Source of the DNA: Pycnococcus provasolii
Lineage: Eukaryota; Chlorophyta; Pseudoscourfieldiophyceae; Pseudoscourfieldiales
Assembly (NCBI GenBank): GCA_049487715.1
Contig: CP150569.1
Coordinates: 434,001 to 498,000, forward strand
DNA: 64,000 nucleotides
Direction: 5' to 3'
Shown: piece by piece, positions 1 to 9,380 of the stretch
Layout: each line of letters opens with the position of its first letter
Numbering within the stretch: the first letter of the stretch is position 1
The notes under the pieces: model-generated
The model's database searches: none
Told to the model about the DNA's origin: nothing
Seen by the model: only the letters and a program-made list of their open reading frames with translations
Made by a program: the position numbers and the translations under genes

Positions 1-160
1 GGATTGCTGGATGGTGCGGTGGTTTGTTGGAACTGTCCAACACTGAACTAAATTGATTGATTGAAATTTGATGTAATACCATAAGTCTAGTAGTACCGTA
101 CTTCTTCTTAGAAAATATCGAGCGATCTTACTTAGGTTTTGTACACAGTAGTATGTAACC

Positions 161-634
161 TCAAACTTCGGCGATGCACTCGATTTCCACCTTGGCGCCG
201 AGCGGCAACGTTTTCACGGCGAAGCACGATCGTGCCGGCGGGTTTTCCGGGAAGTACTTGGAGTATACTTCGTTGACGGCGGCAAAGTCGTCCATGTCGT
301 CGAGGAGCACGAGCGTTTTGACGACGGAGCTGTACGATGCGCCGCCCGCTTCTAGGACAGCGCCCATGTTGTCGAGTGCTTGTTCCGCCTGTTCTGGCGC
401 GGTCGGTCCTTTCATGTCCTTGGTTCCTGGTATGAGTCCGAGGCATCCGCTAACGTAGAGCGTTTGGTTCGTCTTGATGGCTTGGCTGTACGGTCCGAGT
501 GCCGCGGGCGCCTTGTCCGTGGTGATGACCTCCTTGGACGCGTACGTTCGAACACTCCTAAAAACATGGGTCCCTGAACTTAAACTGACACGCCGAGGGC
601 GGAGTTGGAACAGGTTGTTCACACGGGCGGACAT
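161..634 (-). CDS. RidA/YjgF-family enamine/imine deaminase, organelle-targeted
   Basis: A 157-residue protein whose C-terminal 120 residues match the RidA (YjgF/UK114) fold. This family hydrolyses reactive 2-aminoacrylate-type enamines and imines made by PLP enzymes. Visible family features are the N-terminal APAALGPYSQAI segment, GCLGLIPGTKDM, the QAEQALDNM helix, the NPPARSCFAVKTLP segment with the substrate-binding Arg, and the ending KVEIECIAEV. The chosen ATG at 634 gives about 38 residues of Arg/Ser-rich leader before the domain, which fits a mitochondrial or plastid transit peptide. The frame is open to 946, but the region above 634 holds a telomere-like array and reads as low complexity. 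RidA family membership is secure; the compartment is inferred. Confidence 0.9.
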   Translation of the reverse strand: MSARVNNLFQLRPRRVSLSSGTHVFRSVRTYASKEVITTDKAPAALGPYSQAIKTNQTLYVSGCLGLIPGTKDMKGPTAPEQAEQALDNMGAVLEAGGASYSSVVKTLVLLDDMDDFAAVNEVYSKYFPENPPARSCFAVKTLPLGAKVEIECIAEV

Positions 635-740
635 GATATGACTGCGGAGATTTCGGTTTAGTGATGTGTTGTGGATAAGGAGAAGGAGGAGGGAGGGCCC
701 AAAGCGTACTTGGAGGGGGGGCTTTTTGGCCGTCGGCGGA

Positions 741-762
741 GGGGTTAGGGTTAGGGTTAGGG
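741..762. repeat. Interstitial telomere-like array (TTAGGG)3-4
   Basis: Three to four perfect TTAGGG units read on the plus strand. They lie about 110 bp upstream of the RidA start, between two genes that are both read on the minus strand. It is one of a series of such arrays near gene 5' ends in this window. Confidence 0.9.
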
Positions 763-927
763 TATGACTCGCTCGCTGCGTATCGGCGCTCCCGCCGCCT
801 GAATGCGCGCGTGCTGCTCGGATGAGAAGAGGACTGAACCGGTTGTTTTGCATTGTTGTCGCGATCTTTTCTTTCATCATCGCTACTACATCTCGCAGCT
901 TGTCGCGAGACTCAATGTCCCTCGCCA

Positions 928-1316
928 TCATGGTGGCCGCGGCCATTCGCCCATTCCCGCGCTTAGAAACCCTAATCCGTCAAAACCCCAAAACAGAACC
1001 TGCGAGAACCAAACGCCCTCGCTCATGTTCTCGACGACCTCAAGCGGCATTGGTGCTTGAAGCACCTCTAGCATCTTCTTGAGAGCATCTTCTTTCAGAG
1101 ATTCATCACCGCTGGCAAGGAGCCTTGCCATGTGGTCATTTTCCATTTCGTGGTAACCTGTAAATTTCCATGGTATACGACGGTTTTTTCCCCGTCCTTC
1201 GACGTCCACCTCTGACCCGGCGTGATCACGAGGCCCCGCTTGCCACGTGCGTCGAGAGCAGACCCGTCCGCCACCCAGCCGATCTGGTCCTCCTCGCAGA
1301 AGCACACGACGGGCAT
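928..1316 (-). CDS. Small unknown protein, broken by a one-base frame shift
   Basis: Two overlapping minus-strand frames read as one protein if a single base is shifted near 1165-1175. The 5' frame starts at ATG 1316 with MPVVCFCEEDQIGW and continues to about DGEKTVVYHGN. The second frame continues GYHEMENDHMARLL, then an amphipathic ESLKEDALKKMLEVL helix, and ends at 928. The break lies beside an AAATTTA run. I do not recognise the family. The short N-terminal segment could be an SH3- or Tudor-like beta fold, but that is a guess. A short intron is the other explanation for the frame change. The next downstream gene is RidA on the same strand. Confidence 0.4.
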
Positions 1317-1332
1317 TTTGGGGTACCCACAA

Positions 1333-1928
1333 ACGTCATAGAAGCATAGGCGTTCTTTGCGGGCATTCCGGGCAATCGATAGAAGGATAGGCTCCGTCCG
1401 ACCTCCGCGGCGTCCGCGCCGTCTCGACGCGCGCGCCGCTCGGCGCCCGGAATCCGGAGGGCTCGGAAGGCCGCGGACTCGCGGAGGACTCGGAGTGTTG
1501 TACTAAGGTACTGTACACTTCCTCGAATAGAACAGTACCGGGTGGTAGTCGAATGCGTCGAATCCGACCCGACTGCCCGAGCGGGATCCCCAACTGCCCA
1601 ACCAAGGCCCAAGCCCCCCCAAAAAAACAAAAAAGACGAACGGGCAAAAAAACCACATCCAAGCCACTCACCCAAGGACGGATCCCGGCAAGCACAAAAC
1701 CTAACCCAACCCAACCCCACCCTGGAGGGGACAGCGAATCCCCTTCGAGGTGATACAGTAGGTGATAAAATCAACTGTAAACTGGAGGTTGCCCCCTTCC
1801 CCTTCCCTGGGAATTTGATCGTCGTGCCTCGTCAGCGCCCTCCCTCTCCCTCTCCTCGTTCCGGCCCCGACAACACCGTCAACACTCCGCTTTTCTTTTC
1901 CCACTCCCCGGGCGGGTGTTTGTGCTCC
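1333..1928. other. Non-coding stretch between divergent genes
   Basis: About 600 bp between the small minus-strand gene and the ABC1 kinase gene. It has C-rich and A-rich tracts (for example around 1611-1635) and no reading frame with coding character. It probably carries the 5' regions of both neighbours. Confidence 0.5.
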
Positions 1929-1962
1929 ATGGCGCCTCACGTTCCTGTTCGGTGTTCGTGTC

Positions 1963-4647
1963 GTGTCTGGCAAAGGCTTTTATTGTCCTCACTACTTTAA
2001 GTTTGCTCAGTCAACTGGTGCTCCTGGAGCTCGTAATCTGTGTTATCCGGAGCACTTTTTGTCAGGGATTGTCAGGCGCTCGGCCTTACCTAAAGGTCGA
2101 AGATCCGTCGCGGCGCGCTCGTCGTCGTCGTCGCCCTTGTCGTCGTCGTCGTCCAATCAGAACAGAGACGACGACGGTGTTGGTGTTGGTGTTGGTGTTG
2201 GTGAGTCAGGGGACTCACCTGACTCGCCGATACTGACGTCCACACACCACCACGTCACACACCACCACGCAGCGCCGCACCACCAACACGCAACACAGTC
2301 GTCGCACCACGCAGCCACTCCTTCCGCAATCCCTGCGAACACAACCGTGTACGTCGGTGGCGAGCTCGACAAGTGGGACGAAGAGGAGGAGCATACCACC
2401 ATCACGGCGACGACTTCCAACGAACAGCAGCAGCAGCAGCAGCAGCAGCCGCAGCCGACCCGAAAAAAGCAAGGGGCGCTGCGACGCTTCGTCGGACGAC
2501 GACGACGACAACGACTACAAAACACGGAAACGAGACTACGCGATATCGGTTTTCAACCAGAGGCACTTCAGCGCTACTATGCACGTCGGCCGACGGAGGT
2601 GGCGCGTCGCGCAGCTGCCATCGCATCCAAGCTGGGTTGGGCACGACGCGTCTGGATCAACGAAGAGAGAAGGAACGTGCCAGAAGACAAACGAACGAGA
2701 GGGGCGGTCCTGCGGTCGGCACTCTCCGCGCTTGGGCCTGTCTTTGTCAAGGCGGGACAAACGCTCGCACAGAGGCCTGATCTCGTCGGTGACGAGGCTG
2801 CGGACGCTCTCAGGCGTCTGCAGGAGGAGAATGCGCAGTTTGACGATGCGCTCGCATTTCAAACAATCGCGGACGACCTCAGCTGGGATGGGCCACTGGC
2901 ACCCAATCACTGGTGGCCAAATCCAAGGGCGGCGATGGCATCCGCTTCGCAGGCTGGCGAAACTCTGTTCGCGGCACTGTCGCCCACCGCCATAGCCAGC
3001 GCAAGCCTTGGGCAGGTGTACAAAGCAACCACGCACGACGGCCGCGAGCTCGCAGTGAAGGTGATGCGACCTCGTGCCATCTACCAGGTGGCTCTCGACT
3101 ACGTGTGCTGGACACTCGCGCTCAAGGGCCTGAGACGGCTGTGGAAGTCGCAGGCGGACCTCTCGGAGATTGCGACGTACGTCGGTGAGTGCGTGTGGGC
3201 CGAACTCGACTACCACGAAGAGGCTGCGAATGCCGCGGAATTTCGACGTGCGCACAACTTTCTGGGATTCGTCACCGCACCCGAGGCTGTTTACGAGTAC
3301 ACTGGCCCACGTGGAACGGCACGCGTGCTGTCGACGCTATGGGTGCACGGATCCACGCTGTCGGCACTTCCCACCAAAAGCCAGCGCGTGTCCTTCGCGC
3401 GCATGGCGACGGAAGCTTGCGTCTGCCAGCTTGTCTTCACGGGGTTCGTTCACTGCGATCCGCACGAGGGGAACCTGCTCATGGTTCCTGCCACCGATGG
3501 CGAGCCGGAGAAGCTGTGCTTCCTTGACTTTGGGCTCGTCAGCCGCGTTGAGCCGCACATCATGGAGGGATTCGCGCGCGGCGTTCGATGTATGATTGGT
3601 GGCGACTACCGTGGCCTCGTCGGCGCATTTCGCGACGTCGGCTTCACGCCGGCAGATGGGTACTACCGCCGCGACCCGGTAACGCGTGAGTCGACGCCGT
3701 GCGAGGCGGATGAGCTCGCGGATGCCGTGCGCAACGCGCTCGAAGGCGAGTCCGGTGGGACGACGCGATTCGGCGCGCTCGCGACGGGTCTCGGCAGCCT
3801 CAGCACGCGGTACCGTTTCCTCACTCCCCCATACATCGTGCTGCTGTGCCGCACCTTCCTCACGCTCGAGGGACTCGCGTCGAAGGCTGATCCGGAGTTC
3901 AACATCTACCTTGCCGCACTGCCGTACGCCGTGAGGCGCGCGCTCGCACCAGCAACCAAGGAAGGTTCGGAGGCGCTGCGCAACACTCTGCTCGACGAGA
4001 GCAACCGCATTCGATGGGCGCGCTTCCAGGAGCTCGTAGACGGCGCATCGGCAAGCAGCGACGTCGCATTCAATAGTCGCGACCACGACGACGAGGTGGT
4101 AAGCTGGGAAGATGCCGCCGCCGAGGAGGAGAAGGCGAGCTCCAGCGGCAAGTCGGACGCCGCAGGCCGCCTGATGGGGCTGTTTGGAAGTATCGAGGGC
4201 AAGCCGTTGCGTGCCGTGACGCGTGCGGCGGACAGCATCGACCTCGCAAAGGCAATCACGGGATCAAGTGCCACAGCACGCTCGCTCAGGGAGAGTGGCA
4301 CAGCCGCGCTCGCGTCGTACATGACGGCGTTCTTCCGCTTCCGTAAGGCTGAGCTTGCCCACGAGGCGGCTGTGGAAGCTGAACGCTCTCGGGAGGCGAA
4401 GAGGAGCGCGCTTGCTCTCAAGGTTCTCGCCGTTGGGCACCTGCGGAATCTAGCAAATGGTGGCTTGCGCGGCGTTTACCAGCTCGTCATGCTCGTTCTT
4501 GTCGGTTTTGTCATGTTGCTCTCCGCTTTCTGGCGGGTCGTTTCGGACGTCTTCGTAGGTATCTGGAGCGGCCGTCAATCGTCGAATGTTAACAGGAGCA
4601 GCGGCAGCACGCCGCCACCACCACCCGTCATTCCCGCCGTATCGTAG
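1963..4647 (+). CDS. ABC1/ADCK/UbiB atypical protein kinase, probably plastid
   Basis: The ABC1 kinase-like family is linked to quinone and prenyl-lipid metabolism in mitochondria and plastids. Numbered from codon 1963, diagnostic motifs are FVKAGQ (KxGQ, residue ~261), the Ala-rich loop AIASASLGQVY (~345) with AVKVMRP, the catalytic loop HCDPHEGNL (~495) and LDFGLVS (~520). A C-terminal hydrophobic helix lies at ~840-860. The first ~190 residues are low complexity (Ser, Gly-Val repeats, His-rich, poly-Gln) and resemble a transit or linker region. Codon 1963 is GTG, and the first in-frame Met lies inside the kinase domain. The true start is probably ATG 1929, which joins this frame if one base is skipped before 1963, or lies in an upstream exon. 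The exact clade is not assigned. Confidence 0.9.
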   Translation: MSGKGFYCPHYFKFAQSTGAPGARNLCYPEHFLSGIVRRSALPKGRRSVAARSSSSSPLSSSSSNQNRDDDGVGVGVGVGESGDSPDSPILTSTHHHVTHHHAAPHHQHATQSSHHAATPSAIPANTTVYVGGELDKWDEEEEHTTITATTSNEQQQQQQQQPQPTRKKQGALRRFVGRRRRQRLQNTETRLRDIGFQPEALQRYYARRPTEVARRAAAIASKLGWARRVWINEERRNVPEDKRTRGAVLRSALSALGPVFVKAGQTLAQRPDLVGDEAADALRRLQEENAQFDDALAFQTIADDLSWDGPLAPNHWWPNPRAAMASASQAGETLFAALSPTAIASASLGQVYKATTHDGRELAVKVMRPRAIYQVALDYVCWTLALKGLRRLWKSQADLSEIATYVGECVWAELDYHEEAANAAEFRRAHNFLGFVTAPEAVYEYTGPRGTARVLSTLWVHGSTLSALPTKSQRVSFARMATEACVCQLVFTGFVHCDPHEGNLLMVPATDGEPEKLCFLDFGLVSRVEPHIMEGFARGVRCMIGGDYRGLVGAFRDVGFTPADGYYRRDPVTRESTPCEADELADAVRNALEGESGGTTRFGALATGLGSLSTRYRFLTPPYIVLLCRTFLTLEGLASKADPEFNIYLAALPYAVRRALAPATKEGSEALRNTLLDESNRIRWARFQELVDGASASSDVAFNSRDHDDEVVSWEDAAAEEEKASSSGKSDAAGRLMGLFGSIEGKPLRAVTRAADSIDLAKAITGSSATARSLRESGTAALASYMTAFFRFRKAELAHEAAVEAERSREAKRSALALKVLAVGHLRNLANGGLRGVYQLVMLVLVGFVMLLSAFWRVVSDVFVGIWSGRQSSNVNRSSGSTPPPPPVIPAVS

Positions 4648-4754
4648 AATGAATGGAAATGAATAAAATAGTACACGTACATCAATACAAAAAAATTACA
4701 GTAACTACAGTAAATAAGAAAATGTTTCTTTCTAAAAATACTGCACGAGTATCT

Positions 4755-5793
4755 TTATGCTGTGCCTGCGCGGTTCAGCCGAGGTTGGCGTCGACCTACG
4801 AAGTTGATGACGTCGACAGCAGACCTCCTTGAAAGGATAACGTTCTTCTGCGGCGGCGGCGGCTGCCGCGACGGCGGCGATGACCGAGGCTGCGGAACCT
4901 CCCTGATCGTAAATCCAGTTGGTCCCTTGATGACTTCGATGTTCGTGCCGTTGACTTGTACGACCTCTGGCTCATGGACGCGGCACTTCGTGCAACACGT
5001 CGGTATGATGTCTCGTGGAAGGATCCAGTCGAGGTGGTAACTCATTAGGGTGTCGTGCCTGAACGTCATGCCGTAAACGTCGATGCGTCGTACTGCGTCG
5101 CTGCGCTCAAGGAAGTCAATGAATACTGCACCTGTTGTTGGCCCGTGCACCGCATGCCTGTGCTCGCATCGACCAGAGGCGCACAGCGGGCAGCTCGGAA
5201 ACAAGCTGCTGTTTCGTTTCGCTTCGTTTCTCCACCGTCCGTTGTCGTGTCCCTCCATGTAAGCTGTTTTATTTAGTGTGTTAGGTTGTTAGTGATCGTT
5301 TTCTTTTTTATTTGTGGTGGTTAGAGGTAGACTTACACTCGTACACGAAGATGGGTTCATGATATCCACCCGGCCACAACCTTGTGTTCTCTGAAACCAT
5401 AGGGAGGTACGACACGAGCACCGGGCAGACGGGCACGTCCGCGGGATTCGGAATGGCGCTCCACCTATTGCGTTCCACGCCGTGGCGCGACACGAGCACG
5501 GTGATTTTGAGCGATGGATCGAACGCCTTGAGCTTGCTGAACCACGCAACGCAAGTGGCTTCGTCGCTGTTTCGAACGGCTTGGTATCCTTGCCGGTCGA
5601 GGTACCCGTTTCCGACGACGATCCAGTGCTCGCAGTTGCGGTGGCACGGCCCTTGAAAGCCGACCTTAGGTTGTCGCGCTCCGTTCGTTGCGTCGTCTTG
5701 GGCGTGAGAGCGTGCGACGAGGAGTAGTGCGAGTAAACTGATCCGAATCCAAATCCGTGTTATCCGCGGCCGGCATGGCGACGGCGTGCGCAT
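4755..5793 (-). CDS. Secretory sialyltransferase-like (GT29-like) protein, spliced
   Basis: Exon 1 runs 5793-5337 and exon 2 5263-4755, joined over an intron at 5264-5336. The join keeps frame and gives 321 residues. A hydrophobic segment at ~15-28 ending in AHAQ-type residues is a signal peptide or anchor. Residues ~58-68 (IVVGNGYLDRQG) resemble sialylmotif L. Residues ~193-218 (GPTTGAVF...IDVYGMTF) resemble sialylmotif S, and a HDTLMSYH segment follows. The cysteines (CHRNC, CPLCASGRC, CCTKC) suggest disulfides in the secretory path. The resemblance is limited to these motifs, so enzymatic activity is unproven. It is much more divergent than the GT29 protein at 44-45.7 kb. Confidence 0.6.
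5264..5336 (-). other. Spliceosomal intron, 73 nt
   Basis: On the minus strand the intron begins GTAAGTCTACC and ends ATAAAACAG. It holds several CTAAC-type sequences suitable as a branch point. Removing it joins two reading frames exactly (a codon split after its first base) and turns two short ORFs into one secretory protein. This is the best-supported intron in the window. Confidence 0.75.
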
Positions 5794-6198
5794 GACTCAT
5801 ACGTACGTCAAGAATGAAGAGAGGAGCGGCGGCAGGCGGAGGAGCGGCCTCTCACAGTGGTGCGAATACACCTTAACTCAAGTATTCGAGCAAAGCTTTC
5901 TCGTTGGTACTGTAAAGTTTATTTACCACGTACGAATCCATCGCAAAGCCTAAATGGTAAAGGCCGTGAACTTGCGTCAGTTGCGTGTTGCGCATGGATG
6001 GAGAAAACACTCACTCACAGTAACCATGGTATTTGACCACCTCTCGTACCGTACTGGCAGCGCAGTTGTTTAGTCTACGTCTCTACCAAGGTGTTGTCGT
6101 TTTGTGGTAACGTTTACAACCAGGTGGCTCTCCGTGGCCATCTTGCGACCTCAATAATGGTGAGTTGGACGAAAGAAAATTCTATAACATTGCGTATT

Positions 6199-7104
6199 TT
6201 AGGCGTAATCCTTCAGAACAGCCATAACCTCGCTAGCACGACTCGCGCGCGCGATGCTCATCGCAGTCTCGCCCGTCGACGACGCCATGCGTCCAGCCTC
6301 CGCGCCGGCAATGAGAAGCTCGCGCGCACCCTCGGCGAGGTTGTTGGACGCCATGCGCATCAGAGGCGTGTAGCCGTACGTGTCCAACGCCTCCACGTCC
6401 GCACCGGCGTCGATCAACTGCCGCGTCGCCTTTTGGCCACGCTGCGACATCCCGCACATGTGCAAGGGCGTCGCCCCGCCCGTGGTGATCTCGTGCACGA
6501 TAGCCGCGTCGCGTGCGACGAGCGCTTGCAGAGCCGGCCCTCCTCCTGCGGAAATCGCCTTTGACATCTCCGTGTATCCTCCCCCCGCGTACACCGGTCC
6601 TGGCGTTGGGTTGTGGTTCTGGTACTGTTTCCCCGTGACGACGTTGTTGTTCGCGTCACGCTTGACGTACCCACCGTAAATGCCTGGTCCAACGCTGTCT
6701 GCGTACGGGTCAAATCCTTCCGGGTCTGTATCACCTTGCTCACCGTATTTCGTGCTCATGCCTGCGGCGTACGGGTCGTGCGTGATGCGAACACCATCCG
6801 CGCGGTAGTAAGAGGAGGTACTAGGAGGTACCATACTAGAGGTACTATCCCTCCTAAGAGTAGTAGAATGTGAAGTAGACGCCGCCGACGCCGAAGCCCC
6901 CAAAGAAGCCCCCACAGAGCCCTGCAATGAGGATAATGACACCAGTTGGAAAAGAAACACACAAGAAAACGTGTTTCTTAAGGAAGTAGGAAACCTTTTA
7001 TTCCAACCAACTGACCGAAGAGGATTGCGACGAGAAACAGAAAAGGCAGAGACCGAGGTGGCACGTGAGAGACAATACGGATAATGACGATGGAGAGCGA
7101 GCAT
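6199..7104 (-). CDS. Ankyrin-repeat protein with conserved N-terminal region
   Basis: A 301-residue protein from ATG 7104. The C-terminal half carries about three ankyrin repeats (GGATPLHMCGMSQRG, AGADVEALDTYGYTPLM, and a degenerate last one with STGETAMSIA). Ankyrin repeats bind proteins. The middle has an unusual PYADSVGPGIYGGYV segment, preceded by a related DPYAAGMSTKYG, that I do not recognise as a named domain. The N-terminus is Arg/Ser-rich with a hydrophobic stretch (FSCVFLFQLVSLSSLQG), compatible with organelle or secretory targeting. A degenerate CCCTAA array lies about 150 bp upstream. The start is uncertain because the frame is open to 7125 and beyond. Confidence 0.75.
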   Translation of the reverse strand: MLALHRHYPYCLSRATSVSAFSVSRRNPLRSVGWNKRFPTSLRNTFSCVFLFQLVSLSSLQGSVGASLGASASAASTSHSTTLRRDSTSSMVPPSTSSYYRADGVRITHDPYAAGMSTKYGEQGDTDPEGFDPYADSVGPGIYGGYVKRDANNNVVTGKQYQNHNPTPGPVYAGGGYTEMSKAISAGGGPALQALVARDAAIVHEITTGGATPLHMCGMSQRGQKATRQLIDAGADVEALDTYGYTPLMRMASNNLAEGARELLIAGAEAGRMASSTGETAMSIARASRASEVMAVLKDYA

Positions 7105-7250
7105 GCAAGTGAAAAACTGGAGCACACGTCACGCGAATCCGAAAGGGACCGGGAGGGGCAGGCCAGACTCTGTTCTGTGTGGCTCAGAACGCTTGCAAAA
7201 TATCTGATTGGGAACAGCAAACCCCGAGGGAGGCCTCGGGAAGGAGAATG

Positions 7251-7331
7251 AAACCCTAATACCTAACCCTAGCCCTAATACCTAACCCTAAGCCCTAGCC
7301 CTAATACCTAACCCTAACCTTAACCCTAACC
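7251..7331. repeat. Degenerate telomere-like array
   Basis: About twelve CCCTAA-related units, many altered to CCCTAG or CCTAATA. It sits upstream of the ankyrin gene's 5' end. It is the longest and most decayed of the telomere-like arrays here. Confidence 0.9.
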
Positions 7332-8051
7332 GTGGTGTAGTCGAGGAGGGGGAATGTCTCTAAAAATGGGGGTTTCAGCTCTAGGCCCCCGGCCACCTTA
7401 TTATTCCAGGTACCGATCTATGGTTCTATGAGGGATCCCCCCGGCCAGGTGAAAAAACCCAGGTCCAAAAAGGCGGGCGTCTGCGACGATCTCAGCAACG
7501 AGCCTGGCGGGCAAGCGGCACGTGGCCCGATGTCGTCACGACTCACGACGTCCAGCCGCAACAGGGCTGGCAAGTTTCAACCAAAAGCAAAAGGACCGAA
7601 CCGAACCGAACAAAAGTGTGCCAATCCAATCCCTCCACTCCTCTTTTTTTCCAGGCACAAGGAATATCCCAACCAAAAGGTGAAACAGAACGAGAAGGTG
7701 AAATCTTCTTCTCCCTGGAAAAATGGTGTCGCAGCGGGGCCCCAAGAACCTCTGATCGAGAAAGATTGATGCCAAGCGGCTGGGAGGAGTCGGAAGAGGT
7801 ATCCCCAGGGCCCCTGGGGGGGGGGGGGGGGCACGTGCCCTGCATGGGAAGCGGCCGGCCCCGCCCCGCCCTTTTCTGGCCCTGCCGACGGTATGTACGG
7901 TCCCATCGTCATCCGCTTTTAAGAAGTACCTGTCATTCTTCTACTCTCCGAGAGCCTGCTCCTCATCGTGCTTGGGTGCTCGCCTGCTTGTGTGCTCGCC
8001 TGCTTGTGTGCATTGCTCGCCTGCTCCTCACGTGGTTGGGCTTGTGCGTTT
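7332..8051. other. Non-coding stretch between divergent genes with a G16 tract
   Basis: About 720 bp between the ankyrin gene and the Cys-motif gene. It holds a run of 16 G at 7816-7831, overlapping small palindromes around it (CAGGGCCCCTG, GGGCACGTGCCC), and pyrimidine-rich stretches. No reading frame has convincing coding character. Confidence 0.5.
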
Positions 8052-8903
8052 ATGCCTGCGATGTCGTCCTTAAGGATGCGTGGTGGTGATCTGGGGTGCC
8101 TGCGTGGTGGTCTTGGTGGGGGTCTCAATGGTAATCGTGACTTCGCGTGTGGTGGTGGTGCTTCGCGTGCTCCGAGATTGTGCTTCCGTGCTCGAGATTG
8201 GACTTCTCGGAGATCTTCCCCCTCCGTCACGATGATGCTGGGAGGAGGGAAAGGAGGATCTTCGTATGATGGTAATGACAGTGCCTCGGGAGGATTCCAC
8301 AAGCACTTTGGCAGCAGCAATAACAAAAAGTTGCCGCCTTTGCGATTCAGCAAGTCGCAGCACGCGACAGACGTCGCGTTCGGACCGACACCAGCACCCA
8401 AGTGGCTCAAGCAGTCGTGCGGCGAACAACTCCTCAGCCACGCTCTGCAAAGACTGCAGGATGCGCCATTCTTCGTATTCGTGAAAGAAGACGACGAGGC
8501 GCACCTCGCCGCACTGCACGCACCAACCGACCGCGCGTACCTCACGCACAACACGGAAGGGCTCTTCAAGGCGAGGTGCAGGTGCCAGGAGGAGGGGGAC
8601 TGCTTCGGACACATGCTTGTCGCCGAACTGTTCGACGCACGCGTCATGGTGGATGCCGACGACGTCGCGCTCGTCGCGGGAGGCACGGTGCGCGTCAGGT
8701 ACGCATCCGGATCAGCCGTCAAGGGATCTCACCTCTCCTACCAGGCACCTCGCTCGTTCGTCATCTCAGGACGGTGCTGCTGCGAGGACAGCGACTGTCC
8801 CACGGCGTGCTACCTCGCGACGCTGTTCGCGGACGGATCGACGACCATCCAGCCCGCGCGCTTGAGCGAAAAACTCATGGCGGAGGTGCTCTTGCTAGGA
8901 TGA
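8052..8903 (+). CDS. Unknown protein with two Cys-cluster motifs, probably plastid-targeted
   Basis: From ATG 8052 this encodes 283 residues. The first ~65 are rich in Gly, Arg and Ser with few acids, which fits a plastid transit peptide. An alternative GTG frame upstream adds a Cys/Leu-rich segment. The folded part (from ~110) has two related Cys motifs: ARCRCQEEGDCFGHM followed by a beta-rich segment, and GRCCCEDSDCPTACY followed by ATLFADGS. This suggests an internal duplication with metal or disulfide chemistry. I do not recognise the family. GC-rich third positions and an AT-rich 3' flank support it as a real gene. Confidence 0.65.
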   Translation: MPAMSSLRMRGGDLGCLRGGLGGGLNGNRDFACGGGASRAPRLCFRARDWTSRRSSPSVTMMLGGGKGGSSYDGNDSASGGFHKHFGSSNNKKLPPLRFSKSQHATDVAFGPTPAPKWLKQSCGEQLLSHALQRLQDAPFFVFVKEDDEAHLAALHAPTDRAYLTHNTEGLFKARCRCQEEGDCFGHMLVAELFDARVMVDADDVALVAGGTVRVRYASGSAVKGSHLSYQAPRSFVISGRCCCEDSDCPTACYLATLFADGSTTIQPARLSEKLMAEVLLLG

Positions 8904-9380
8904 CCAATTTTTAGACTTAAAATAGTTGTGTAACTTTAGATTTAGATTCTTCTTCGAAAAGAGGATCGTCCATCAGCCTCCCGGCGTCCGAGTGAATCAA
9001 CGTACTGTAAAGTAAATGCGTACTGAGGTTTGATAGGTTTGCACTTTTCCTCGGAACCATATTTGCACTTTTCCGAGAAAATAAATAGGTTGAGAAAAAA
9101 AAAGGTCCCTCTGGGATCCCGCTCTGGCACAGAACTTTTTAAGTCGGCGCCATTTTTATATTTCACTTCACTATTATTGGTGAACCCAAAACGTCTTTAT
9201 TTTTATAACGGAAAAAAACAATTGAAGGTTGCAAAATGATGCGCATGTCCTGCCCGTCAATTTGAGACATTTGTTTTCGGCTTGCGGTGGGTGGAAGGGT
9301 TTCAAAATGGACGACTTGGGTTTGTTAGAATGGCTGATTTTTTTCATCAACCTTAAGAAATTTCAAAAGAATCAACGAAG
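8904..9380. other. AT-rich intergenic stretch between convergent genes
   Basis: About 480 bp, clearly richer in A and T than the flanking genes. It lies between two genes that converge, so it should hold both 3' UTRs. A short sequence TTTGCACTTTTCC occurs twice near 9039 and 9062. No gene is seen. Confidence 0.6.

Noticed and set aside
2536-3255. Minus-strand ORF of 239 codons opposite the ABC1 kinase
   Set aside because: It overlaps the conserved kinase motifs, has no domain and is Arg/Leu/Cys-rich as expected of an antisense shadow.
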